This document shows positions 1 to 11,353 of a stretch of 64,000 nt of DNA, piece by piece. A model generated the notes under the pieces. The model saw only the letters and a program-made list of their open reading frames with translations. It did no database searches and was not told the origin of the DNA. A program made the translations under genes and the position numbers. Source of the DNA: Diphasiastrum complanatum (taxonomy: Eukaryota; Streptophyta; Lycopodiopsida; Lycopodiales; Lycopodiaceae). How positions within the stretch are numbered: the first letter of the stretch is position 1; every line of letters starts with the position of its first letter. The stretch lies in contig CM055095.1 of NCBI GenBank assembly GCA_029204225.1, positions 35,491,078 through 35,555,077 on the forward strand, in the 5' to 3' direction.

Positions 1-237
1 TGCATTATTTGGGCCTCCCAATTACGCCGTCAATTTTTGGTTGTAATTGCTATTTGTATTATGCTTCAGTGTAATATAATAGCAGCTTGTTTTTATCTGT
101 GTACTATGTAGATGAATACATGTTGTGATTGAATGCACTTTCATTGTTGTTTGATTGCGCTTGTATACTCACTCTGATCAGAACACAGACATCTATGACT
201 CCTCAGTTTCTGATCAGACGATGACCGTCTTTGATGC
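1..237. other. Non-coding start of window
   Basis: AT-rich sequence with no supported ORF. It leads directly into a Copia gag relic. I see no clear promoter or LTR terminus here. Confidence 0.5.
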
Positions 238-911
238 TTGAGGAACTCGCGACATCATACTGCTCTTCCAGTTATTTCAGAACTATACTTCACGATTGAA
301 TTTGATTTCAATAGTATCACATACAAACCATCTTCAATCTCTTCAAAAGAGGCTTGGGATTCATTAAAGAACATTTATGAATCCAATAACACTTCAAGAG
401 TGCATATGCTAAGAAATTTGATCTTGCAAAGCATGAGGGGAAGTGGAGAAAATGGACAAGAGTATGTCCTAAGGATAAAATCTTTGAACAAAGAATTGGG
501 ATCTATAGGAGAGAAGATCCAAGACAATAAAATATACAAGTAATTTTGAATGGATTAGGGGATGAGTTCTCTAATCTAGTTCAATCTTTTGCTATTCAAG
601 ACCAACTTCCATCAATTAAAAAATTGCATAATGTTCTTGTGGCCGAGGAGAGTAGGCTTCTACACCTCAAAACAAGAATGGGGCCCTTATCACTACATCA
701 TGGTGATGAGAAAGCAAACTTCACATCTAAAGGAAAAAAGAAGACTCATCCTTTCAAGAAGATCCAAGGCAAGGAGGCCGAGACAAAGGATGGAGGATCT
801 GCCTCCAAAGGGAAGCAAAAGGACAAAGCCAAGCTAAAGTGTTTATTTTGTGGGAAGAAAGGACACTTTGCTTCCGAATGTTATAAGGAGAAGAATGCTC
901 TTGAAAGGTGA
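238..911 (+). pseudogene. Copia retrotransposon gag relic
   Basis: Two plus-strand reading frames together give a Copia-type Gag. The first (238-543) has the 'EAWDSLKNIYE' and 'LRNLILQSM' segments of the Copia gag core. The second (about 534-911) resumes at 'VILNGLGDEFSNLVQS' after a frameshift near 530 and ends in a CX2CX4HX4C zinc knuckle (CLFCGKKGHFASEC, about 838-880). The N-terminus of the gag core is missing. The product would be the RNA-binding capsid precursor of a Ty1/Copia element. A related gag lies immediately downstream on the opposite strand, so the two meet tail to tail near 905-911. Family assignment is firm; the element is dead. Confidence 0.88.
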
Positions 912-1835
912 TGAAGAAAAACTGGACACCATAAGTGATCCTTCTCTATCACTTGCAACAGAATCTTCTTCAATCTCTTTGGAGAGATTAGCTTGCTTGA
1001 GTTGGTTTTTCTTCTTAAAGCAATTAGAGGCATAGTGCCCCTTTTTGCCACAGAAGAAGCACTTTACTTTTTTCTTCTTGGTTTTTGAATTAGAGGGATG
1101 AGATGTATCATCCTCTTCACCATCTTGATCTCAATCTTTGGCTTTGTCTTTGTTGTATGCTTGAGAGAATTGGTTCTTACTCTTTCCTTTCTGCTTTCCT
1201 TTGACAAAGAGGGCTTTGTCACTTCCACCATGTTCAAGTTTGTTCATCCTGGAGAGTTTATAGCTTTGTCTAGATTCTTCAAAAATAAGAATTCCTTGGA
1301 GAGTTTCTAGATTAGGTAACTCCTCCTTGATAGCAATAGACTGAACAAGATTATCATAGTCATCTCTCAAGCCATTCAGTATGACTTGAACTAGCTCAAC
1401 TTGGTTAATGGTAACACCAACACAGGAAAGCTTTTTATGTAAATCTTTAACTCTCAGAACATAGTTAGATGCACTCTCTTCACTTCTTTGGAAACTTTGG
1501 AAAATCTGATTCCTAAGAGTGAGTATTCTAGAAGTATTCTTTGCTTCATAGATGGTCTTTAGTGCATCCCAAACTTCTTTGGCTGTAGTGCAAGATCCTA
1601 TCTCTCTCAAAATTTCATTAGATACATTCATCTTAATGAAATGTAGAGCCATTCTAGCTCTCTTCTTATATTTAGGAATTTCAACCTGTGCTTGAGGCTC
1701 CTCCTTAACACCAAGCACAATATCCATAACATCCTGGAGAGTCAAAACAGACTCCATTCTTAACTTCCAAATTGAGTAATTAGAAGTGTTTAGTCTTTCA
1801 CTGGCTTCTAGAAGATATCCTCCCTGAGATGCCAT
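905..1835 (-). pseudogene. Copia retrotransposon gag, nearly complete
   Basis: Minus-strand Gag starting MASQGGYLLEASERL at 1835, with the typical Copia features in order: 'NYSIWKLRMESVL', 'KEVWDALKTIYEAKN', 'VQVILNGLRDDYDNLVQS'. One in-frame TGA at 1131-1133 interrupts it. The same frame then continues into a lysine-rich stretch and a zinc knuckle (CFFCGKKGHYASNC, about 1015-1058). The frame stays readable to about 905, where it abuts the convergent plus-strand gag. About 730 bp upstream on this strand is a Copia PBS, so this is the 5' part of an element whose pol is missing. Confidence 0.9.
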
Positions 1836-2566
1836 TATAATGAAGACTTCTTAGTTATTGGATTGAAATATGTTTGAGCTTGTTCCTATCAGACTTAGAG
1901 TTGCTGCTTTCTTCCACTATAGGTATTTTAAAGGTTGAACTACCTTCCTATGTGAAACACTTGCAACTATATATGAGATGAGTCTCAAATATTCAACAAG
2001 ACAAGTTATATAGATCAGACACAAAAAGTGGTTTGTGACACTTTGGCTGGTTTGAATCCTACTTTTGACACGTGTGAAATGCTTCAAAAGAAAACACTAT
2101 TGACACTCAGAATGCTCAAAGGGTGTTCAAATACTTCAAACTCAATTTTGATCTACAGTTTCTTGTGTTGGATGCTCAAAACAATGGATTCTAAACAAAG
2201 TATAATTGAATCAAATCAAAATGCTGTCACTCGGATTTTGGACCTATTCCTATCCTCTTTAAGAGCTTATAAATCTTGCTAGACACATCAGATTGATTTG
2301 GTTTCAATTTCTATGGAAAGTACAGATCAAATGCTTTCCATGAAGCTATAAGACTGCTATCTTTGGATCTATAAGCTGATTTTCACACGTGTGGAATTCC
2401 AGAATTCCGTACTTCCTCAATTTAGGTCTAAAAATTTCAGTTCAAGTCCGATTTGATCCAAATACACTTCAGAGAAAGGTTAGAAAAAGTGCAAAACTGT
2501 TTTTTTGCTCGATTTAGCTCTCAGTTTCTTGTACAATCAGAGTTGCTAGCATGCAAAGCTTAATGT
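1836..2566 (-). other. Copia 5' leader between PBS and gag
   Basis: Non-coding interval between the gag start at 1835 and the PBS at 2567-2579. Two ACACGTGTG palindromic motifs (around 2069 and 2386) sit in it; the same motif recurs in other Copia leaders and LTRs of this window. No credible ORF. Confidence 0.6.
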
Positions 2567-2579
2567 GGCTCTGATACCA
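2567..2579 (-). promoter_or_regulatory. Copia primer-binding site (initiator tRNA-Met type)
   Basis: On the minus strand this reads TGGTATCAGAGCC, the usual plant Copia PBS complementary to the 3' end of initiator tRNA-Met. It fixes the orientation of the flanking element as minus, with its LTR at higher coordinates. Confidence 0.85.
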
Positions 2580-3310
2580 TAACAAAATTTCCAGAATTCA
2601 CACGTGTGGGGAATGTCCACAAGAGTGACTGATCTTAATTAAGCTTTGTGATTGGCACTATAACCTGATTCTAGATTGATCAACAAAATCTAGTCCAGAA
2701 GAAATGGCTAATCCACAATCTAGCATGCTAATCAACAGAATATAATAGCAATGATCAAAGAATGAAAAAATACAAGATTTCAATGTATGAGCATTAGCCT
2801 CAACATGAGTTAGAGAGAGAGAGAGAGCTAGAGAGATAACAAGCAATATTTGTTTAGATCCAAAATGACATGAGATAGCTACAAAACTTTGGTTCTTCAT
2901 TATCAATTGTGTGGAGAGCTACACATATTTATGGAGATTGAGGTAGCTCAAGGTAGAACCATATCTATCCATTCCAAAATGACATCTAAGGTGACATCTA
3001 GAGTCTATGTGACATTTGTCACTTGTCATGCATGAAAATCTACCAACTTTTCACAAGTGTACTAGTTCTAACTAGAAATGTCCAAATCATCATGCATGTG
3101 TCCAATAAACTTTGTGCATGCCTTGCATGTCACTATGGATCACTTACAATTAATGCATGTGAGTTGCCACGAGTTTCTACAAGCATAATCATGCTAATTC
3201 TATGTCTACAAACTATATGCAAGTTGCATTTATCAAACTAGACAATACATAACCATGTAGCTCGAGTTCTATGTAGGCCAAACTTGGCATTTTGCATTAA
3301 TGAGCTACAT
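2580..3310 (-). repeat. Probable Copia 5' LTR
   Basis: Sequence upstream (minus sense) of the PBS with no ORF. It contains another ACACGTGTG motif (2601-2606 core) and a short GA run (about 2812-2828). A minus-strand TG-start near 3310 is plausible because Copia integrase coding of a different fragment begins just beyond. No CA terminus is visible next to the PBS and no second LTR copy was found, so the ends are uncertain. Confidence 0.5.
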
Positions 3311-3312
3311 AC

Positions 3313-4161
3313 TTGCATGGTACAATATTTGTAGCAAGCCCAGAAATCAATATGGATTGTTTTTCAATTTTAATAGTAACTTGTGCTAATTACTTATATA
3401 ATAGGCTTCCTAGTAATGTTATTGGTGGGATCTCACCATTTCAAGCTTTGTTTGGCAATAAGCCCAATGTAAAAGATTTTAAAGTGTATGGATGTATATG
3501 TTATGTCCACATTCCTTTGGAAACAAGAAGGAAAGAAGATGCAACTTCCTTCAAAGAAATATTTGTAGGCTCAAGTGAAAATAGCAAAGGATATAGGATA
3601 TTTGATCCTATTTCAAGAAAAGTAAAATTTATCCAGGATGTCTTATTTGATGAATCTCAAAGTTACAAGTTGTCTCCAAATGCATCTAATCTCTTAGGTG
3701 ATGAAGATCTTGCAACGCCTGAGGAGGAGCCTCTTGAAAATGATCTTTTGGAAGATCAAAATCAAGTTCCAAAGGAGCCGAGAAGATCCACAAGGAGCAA
3801 GGCTGAGCCTTCAACACTCATATACTTTGAGAAAGGGAAGCAAAGGGAAGACACAACTCCTTCTACCTCTTACTCTTTTCTAACCACAACGCTTGAAGAG
3901 CCATCATGTTATGAAGATGCCAGTAGATCACAAGTTTGGAAACATGCAATGCAAGTAGAGTTTTATGCTTTTAAAGATAATCAAACTTGGAATCTTGTAC
4001 ATCTTCCATACGAGAAGAAGCCACTTGCATGTAAGTGGATCTATAGATTAAAGTACAATCAAGATGGATCCATAAGTAAGTACAAAGCTAGATTGGTAGC
4101 TAAGGGGTTTCTTCAAACTAAAGGCATAGATTATGAAGAAACATTTGTGGATCAATCTTAA
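3313..4161 (+). pseudogene. Copia integrase C-terminus and RT N-terminus fragment
   Basis: One uninterrupted frame. It covers the end of the Copia integrase core ('NRLPSNVIGGISPFQALFG', 'FKVYGCICYVHIP'), the acidic linker, then the start of the Copia reverse transcriptase ('WKHAMQVEFYAFKDNQTWNLV', 'LACKWIYRLKYNQDGSISKYKARLVAKGF'). It stops abruptly after 'GIDYEETFVDQS' at 4161, before the RT catalytic motifs, where unrelated Gypsy protease sequence begins. This is a truncated piece, not an active polyprotein. Confidence 0.92.
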
Positions 4162-4177
4162 TAGCAGAATCGTGATT

Positions 4178-4375
4178 CTATAGGACAATACAATTCTGTC
4201 CCCAGTCACCGAATGGTTTCACACTAGATTGGTCAGCTAGTCGGATTGTAAAAGGAAAACTTACCATATGGGTAAGTCCCCATTCGTGGTATAGCTTGGA
4301 GGAGATGATATTCACTCCTGATCCTCCATCGACCATGAACATTGTATCAATTAATTTTGGACTTTGGCAAAACAA
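4178..4375 (-). pseudogene. Gypsy aspartic protease fragment
   Basis: Minus-strand ORF containing '[23 protein letters not shown]'-like retropepsin sequence: Asp-Gly-Gly-Ser-Gly-Val-Asn followed by a hydrophobic segment. It closely resembles the protease of the larger Gypsy element at 12.4-13.0 kb ('VDGGSGVNLIS'). Only the catalytic loop region survives. It lies between a Copia fragment and a (CT)n tract. Confidence 0.75.
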
Positions 4376-4411
4376 TTGGACTTCTTTTAGGATTTTGCCA
4401 TCCTCCTCCTC

Positions 4412-5556
<1,145 letters not shown>

Positions 5557-8099
5557 AACCTAGTCTTTTGAAAGACAGTCTTCGTATAATTCTTTGTTGT
5601 GAATTGGATTGTTTCCACGTCTCCAAGTGGATTTAGGTTCATACCATAATGCTTTGAGTGAAGTGACCATACCATCAGCATCGGTCCCTACTCCTACAAC
5701 ATTTGCCATCCAAAATGAGGCTCTCGCTGCAACATCTTCATCTGGAGGTTGTATTGCAACAAATTTGTTCATTGCAATCTCTCTACTGGGTATGAATTCT
5801 GATAATGGTGCATCTCCTTTCCATCTGCAATAATGACAAGGTAAGAGTTCTATTTTATCTATTTCGACTTCAGTGTTCACATTAGAAGGCATGCATCCTG
5901 AAGGTTGAAAAGCAATCGTAAAAGATTGTGGCCAAAAAGTTGTTTGGTTGTATGTCGATAGTGGCAAATTCTTTTGTTTGTGAGGTACTCAAGAATTTTT
6001 GTGATTTCATCCACACATGAGAAATTTTGATCTTTGTATTCTGGATACTTCTCGCACATATATTGTCCATATTTATGAAAGGATATCAATCCTTTCATCT
6101 CATCATTGTCCAGTTCATTTGTGGGTGCCAAATAGATTGCTTTCTCTTTTGAAGGCAAAGAGTGCAATAATCTGAAAGATTCACTCCATGTATCGTCTCC
6201 ATCAGTGCAATAATACTTCCACTACATGGTTGGTTCGCCATTCAACATTTGAATATAAAAGTAGTGAGGATTGGTGTGTCCTTCTAGACCATCATTTTCA
6301 CGAACAATAAATGGCTCTATGAATCCTTTCCAGTCCACGATTCATTCTAACAACTCTACTTCAGTACTTTCAGTATGACCACCACCTATCTTTTGGCCAA
6401 TTCGTCCTAACATATCAGGCATAATAAGAACGGATTTACATTTCAATGCCCTAGAGATTACACTAAAAACTTGATCGATGTCTTCATGCATGTGTCTGAC
6501 CATCAAAGACCCCATTTCAATAGTCTGAAATATGTTATGTGCCACAAGCATAGAACAAAGACCAGAGATGAATCTATTTTTATTTTCCCTCCAACAGTTG
6601 TCAACTTGAATACGTAAGATGGGAGAGAGATTGTCGCGTGCGAGTTGCACCATTTGTATTGCTCACATAATGGATGTGACCACCTGATTGCTGTCATGCA
6701 GATGCAAGGTGTCTATCCACACATCACAAAGCAATTTGAATCCGTGAACTAGCACTCCACAAACATGCATTTTCAAAAAACGGTTACCCTCCAATCTTGG
6801 AGGAGTCTTTTTGAGATGGGACAATGTTGTTGTATTTTGATCCATGCCATCAATAATAAGGCACAACGATTGCTCTGGATGTGATCTTGATTCTTCTTTC
6901 CAATATGTGTATAGCTTTCTCGAGTCAAAAACATGCAATAAGTGTCGATTACTCATTGCAATATGGCGATCTCGCACCTTAATATCAGTAGAAGTTTCGA
7001 TCATCACAAATCTTGCATTTGAACATTCTTTGTTTTGTTGGAATCTTGACATATTGAAACTCATGTCTCCACAACCGATACAATGTATTTATGGAGATTG
7101 TGGACATGCTAGTTTCTTGAAGTTCTTTGTTGATGGAATTGAAGACATCACCTTTAGACATGCCAAGAGGGAGATGATGTTCACAATGAACTACTCCATC
7201 TTTTGATTTCTTTTGAAGATGCAGTTGGGGTAGAGCATGCTTTTCTAAGATTCCACGCATAATAGCAAGTCCCCATCTTGAATGTGCGTGCTGTTTTAAT
7301 GTACTCGTGTTCCCATGAAATTTACAATATTGTTGCATGCCTTTGAGATTATCTACCAAAACAATCCATGAGAAACTTCCAATAGATCTTAAAATGCCTT
7401 TGAGCATATGGTTTTACCTGAAACTATAGGTTTAAGTCTTAAACAGGGTTCTTCCTACATATTGCACACAAGGTTCGAATTATCTCGTGCCTTCAAAAAA
7501 CATCCGATTATTTGTAAAAGGTAATTATGTCTATCCGATCCTCGCTTTCTGCATACACTTAGTCTCAAGTCTTCACATTCTTTGTAAGTGATTTTGCGTA
7601 TACATAATTTCTTACAACAAGGCTGCATTAAAATTTCTTTTATATGTTCTGGAGATAAAATAGAATCTGCCTTTTTCAGAGTGACGAATGCAAGCACACG
7701 CTTTCTTTTGCAGTTTTGAGAAGCTCCAAAAGATTTGAAATTTGGATCATGTTGCATTGGACTCTCAAAACTTTTCTCGTGTGATTGACCAACTCTTGAT
7801 ACAAATTCTTTTAACATTTCATTCCAATTACCTATCTCGTCGTCTTCATCAAAATCAAACATAGAAAAATCTGAATCATGTTGTCTAGAAGCAGTAGAAA
7901 GCAATGTTGCAGAGGATGCACATGTTGTCTTCTTGGATTGTCCTGCCATTTCAGATTTTTTCAGTGTTGCATGCTTTCTACTTTTTGTCTGACTCTCTAA
8001 TTCACTTGTCTGACTATCTGCTCTTCCTCTTCCGCAATCAAACTCTATTTCATGTTCACTTGCTGTTGTAGTAGTGCATGCACCGAGGAAATCAGCCAA
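5557..8099 (-). pseudogene. DUF7869-like (putative DDE/RNase H-fold transposase) relic
   Basis: A set of minus-strand frames reads through as one decayed protein. 8099-7455: a Ser/Thr-rich N-terminus, then a Cys-rich segment ('CCKKLCIRKITYKECEDLR'). 7407-6985: 'FHGNTSTLKQHAHSRWG', 'LPLGMSKGDVFNSI', 'FKCKICDDRNFY'. 7064-5877: 'LIIDGMDQNTTTLSHL', 'RIQVDNCWRENKNRF', 'MVRHMHEDIDQVFSVIS'. 5967-5560: a C-terminal block with 'FVAIQPPDEDVAARASFWMANVVGV'. The IDGMDQ, VDNCxxENKN and HEDIDQ blocks match what I remember of the DUF7869 family, spread through plants, algae and animals. Their spacing of acidic residues suggests an RNase H-like transposase (inference). At least three in-frame stops (near 6660, 6340 and 6200) and frameshifts near 7450, 7000 and 5900 mean it is dead. 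No terminal inverted repeats were identified. Function in the family is unproven. Confidence 0.6.
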
Positions 8100-8103
8100 C
8101 CAC

Positions 8104-8138
8104 TACTTCTACGTAGTAGTAGGATCGTTCCGATCCGA
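8104..8138. repeat. Short palindromic segment
   Basis: Two adjacent imperfect palindromes sit just upstream of the DUF7869-like frame: one around CTACGTAG (about 8112-8119) and GGATCGTTCCGATCC (about 8124-8138). They could form a hairpin pair or mark an element edge. Role unknown. Confidence 0.5.
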
Positions 8139-8179
8139 TTGTTCGACCCGTCCGTCCTTTTTATGGACCTCAATTTTTC

Positions 8180-8978
8180 TTAACATGGTCTATGACCATG
8201 AGTGTCGGTGATAGCATTCGCTTGAGATAGATTGCAGTGTCCATTTTCCACATTAACGTTTCTCATATGCATTAATAAATTTTTGCTAGACTCATTTCGC
8301 CGAGATACATTATTGTTAACCACATCATCTATCCCAATTAGGATGTATGAGTTGTATGTCAATCGTGTCAGATCATAACCAATTACATCGTCTATGCCTG
8401 TCAAAACATCAGAGTTGTATAGAGCTGGTCTTGTAGCATTGCTATCAGTCACATCATGAGCATTGATATCATCCACACCGGTGAGAACATCTGAACTATA
8501 CCTAATCCGTTTGAAGTTTGCACTATTATTATGATTGACATCTTCCACGCCAGTGAGGATTATATGTTATTTTTGTTGATGTTTTCTTGTCGTGATTGAA
8601 GGTAGTCGTACATTGCATACGTGTTGATGATCTGTTGTAATTGCGATCACAATAAGTGTAACACTCATTCATTGTCTCATCGAACGATACGTGCCTAGCA
8701 TTCGTAGCATTCAAAGAAAGTTTCAATACACACCATATCATCTATTTATTGGGTGAGTAAAATGGGACTCCGTCATCTGCCATGGCATTTTGAATGGTTC
8801 CTTCATTTGTTACCGATATTAACTTTACAGTGGCAAACAACTGATTTTTGTCAAAACTGCAATGACCTTTGAAGCTAGCCGAACAAACTATATTTCCATC
8901 ATCCATACAATCAACAATATCATTGTTGTTATAAATATGACATGCCAAGACTATGTTGGAAAAATTGGAGGGTGATAT
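8180..8978 (-). other. Small ORFs of unknown function with 4 degenerate internal repeats
   Basis: Three overlapping or adjacent minus-strand frames (9032-8742, 8741-8529, 8548-8180) have no family I recognise. The last one and its immediate upstream region contain four related segments on an 'LTGVEDVN / LTGVDDIN / LTGIDDVI / LIGIDDVV' core, spaced 21-27 residues apart (about 8290-8570). The stretch starts right after the PBS at 8979-8990, so it may be the leader or internal part of that LTR element. Alternatively it is the upstream part of the DUF7869-like gene. Coding status is uncertain. Confidence 0.4.
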
Positions 8979-8990
8979 GCTCTGATACCA
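8979..8990 (-). promoter_or_regulatory. LTR-element primer-binding site
   Basis: Minus strand TGGTATCAGAGC, one base after an LTR-like CA terminus. It is a tRNA-Met type PBS, which orients the neighbouring LTR as a 5' LTR on the minus strand. Confidence 0.75.
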
Positions 8991-8991
8991 C

Positions 8992-9653
8992 TGTTGAGAA
9001 ATTGAAGCAGTCGCGAAGCTTTCGCGAATCAACTACGACTTTCTTGCAATTCAGATGGAGTTCAAATGCGATCGCTGGACACTGCCAGCAGAATCACTCC
9101 TACAGTCCTCCAGAATGTAGTCAAGCACTGCTAATATACATTTATAAAAATTAATGCAGCATTCAACATAGTTTCAACCAAGGTGCAGAATTTAAATGAA
9201 CAAGAAAAACTCCGACACACGATTTAATAGTAGACACATTTGCATTCGAAATCAGATACAACAAGAAAATCATCTATATTGATCTTTCTCTAATTTCTTC
9301 AAGCACTGCATGAAAATCCACACAGTGCATTGGCGTGGGAGAAACACGGTTCTCTCATGAGTAATCGTCTCGCTTTACTAGCGAACAATTGGATCTTTTG
9401 ATCCTAGACAAAATTGTCTTTGCACGCAGGCAGACATGTATTCTGTAATTTCATCTTGATTGCTTACTAGCGTCAGACTACCTCATTACATTGTATGTGT
9501 GTTCTGTTGATTTATATGTCAAGTATCATCTAGTAAGTATAGTCGCTCTATGTAAATCTAAGATTAGAGTGATTAAGCATCTACAACTAATAAGGGAATT
9601 ACAAGAGTGGCAGATTAGCCATGACCTAGGGAGTATCTGCTGACGTCATGCCA
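8992..9653 (-). repeat. LTR, ~660 bp (5' LTR, minus)
   Basis: Minus-strand sequence beginning TGGCATGACGTCAGC and ending TTCTCAACA, so TG...CA, followed after 1 nt by a tRNA-Met PBS. Its outer ~300 bp (9360-9653) is clearly homologous to 61549-61880 on the plus strand, sharing the 'AATCTGCCACTCTTGTAATTC' and 'GCTAGTAAGCAA' regions. It cuts into the integrase zinc-finger region of a Gypsy pol at about 9653, so it inserted later than that element. The exact outer end is uncertain by a few bases. Confidence 0.75.
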
Positions 9654-10327
9654 TCAATGATCTGGGTGGTCTCATGAGAAAGAATACACCGCCGAAGAAT
9701 CTCATCTAGTCCTCTTCGGTACAATTGGCCGGCAATCAGCTGATAAGGTCTAGCTTTCAAGATCAATTTCCGCTGATTTGCCTTTGGTAGTGATTTGTCT
9801 GGTTGGCCCCGCATTAGATATTTAACTATGTCAGTAGCCCACTCCGGTATTGTGTCTACATAAAATAAGACAGCATCGGCCAACTCATCGTCAGGTTGGA
9901 TTGCAACCTCCTTTCCCTTGATTCGCAACACATGATCTGCCATGTAGTGTTGTTTTCCATTGCGGACTACTATCCGAAAATCAAATTCCAACAACAGAAG
10001 TAGCCATCTAGTGATTCTCCCTGTGTTGCAAGTTTTGTTAACAAGATAGAGCAAAGGTTAATGGTCCGTATAAAAAGCGAAGTGTGTGGCCATCAGGTAG
10101 TGCCGAAACTTTTTAACTATATAGATCATTGCTAGTGCTTTTCGCTCTGTGGTTGAATAATTCATTTCTGTATCACTGAGCTGTCGGCTTGGAAATCGGA
10201 TCAAAAAATTCTTTTTGTATTCTCCTGGCTGGGTTAAGACTACTCCAACTGCATACTTTGATGCGTCCGTATGCACATGAAACTCAATGAACCAATTGGG
10301 TGGATGTAGGATTGGTGCTGAAACCAA
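9626..10327 (-). pseudogene. Gypsy RNase H and integrase N-terminus (truncated)
   Basis: RNase H starts with 'FHVHTDASKYAVGVVLTQPG' and includes 'LSDTEMNYSTTERKALAMIY' and 'HFAFYTDH'. After an in-frame TAA at 10055-10057 it continues 'PLLYLVNKTCNTGRITRWLLLL', then 'YRRGLDEILRRCILSHETTQII', the start of the integrase HHCC region. Integrase is then lost where an LTR was inserted near 9653. The TAA lies where Gypsy RNase H normally has Gln, compatible with CAA-to-TAA change. It is continuous in frame with the RT upstream. Confidence 0.9.
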
Positions 10328-10339
10328 TGTATCTTTAAG

Positions 10340-11353
10340 CTATTGGAGGGCCTTTAGAGCTTCCTCGTTCCAATGTGGATCCGTTGTGAGTTTGTAAATT
10401 GGTCGTGCTAACTCTGTAAAATCTAGAATGAAGATCCTATGATAGTTAGCATGACCCATAAAAATGTAGACTTCGCGGATCATTCCTGGCGGTGGTAGAT
10501 CAACAATGATCATGATCTTTGATAGGTCTGTGGCGATCCCGTGTCTAAATACAATATGGTCGAGAATCAAGCCATGTGTAACCCAAAAGTGACATTTTTT
10601 TGAATTCAAGAAGATTTGAGAAATGCGACATTTTTGTAGCATCTTCTCAAAATTGCATAAGTGTTCTGAGTCTGGTCCATGCACGCACAGGTTGTCCAAA
10701 AAAATTTCCAAATTTTTTTGTAAATACTCTTTGAATGCCACCTGCATGACTCATTGGAAAGTGCCTGGGGCATTGCAAAGTTCGAATGGCATCACCTTAT
10801 AGGCATAGGTTCTCCATTCTGTGGCGAATGTTGTCTTATGCTGGACTTGGAGTGTTATTTTCACCTGGTTGTAATCGCTGAAGCCATCTAAAAAATTGTA
10901 GGCTTCGGCCTTAGCTACTCTGTCAAGGACACTTTCCGTAAAGGGTAAAGGAAAATGATTCTTTTTGGTGACTGCATTTAGCACCTTCAGATTCACATAG
11001 ATTCGCATTTTGCCATTCTTCTTGGGTACTATAACTATCGGCGATACCCATTCTGTGTGTTCGATTTCATAAATGAAATCCACATCTAACAGCTTCTGCA
11101 ATTCTTGCTTGATCAGCTCCGTGTAGTTCGGGTTGCAGCGGTAGTATCGACTCACCTTGGGGACTGCTCCATCCACCAAGGGTATGGTGTGTTGGACTAC
11201 TATTGGTGGAATGCCCTTCAGATCATTGTAACTCCAGGCAAAACAGTTCTTGTACTCCACCAACAATGATCGTAGCCTTTTGAATTGTGTGGGTGTTAAC
11301 TGCTCTCCCACATGCACTATCTTTTCTTCTTCACATGGCTCGACAAGGTTCAT
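10340..11353 (-). pseudogene. Gypsy reverse transcriptase, decayed
   Basis: A readable Gypsy RT: 'VSPIVIVPKKNGKMRIYVNLKVLN', 'YNFLDGFSDYNQVKI', 'TFATEWRTYAYKVMPFELCNAPGTFQ', then the finger/thumb region with 'GHANYHRIFI'. An in-frame TGA at 10748-10750 follows 'GTFQ', and a TAG lies at 10337-10339. The catalytic pair reads 'FLDN' (IFLDNLCVHG), not the expected [FY]xDD, so the second catalytic Asp is Asn. All three changes are single transitions. It would polymerise cDNA in the nucleocapsid; this copy cannot. Frameshift relative to the upstream linker near 11350. Confidence 0.92.
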
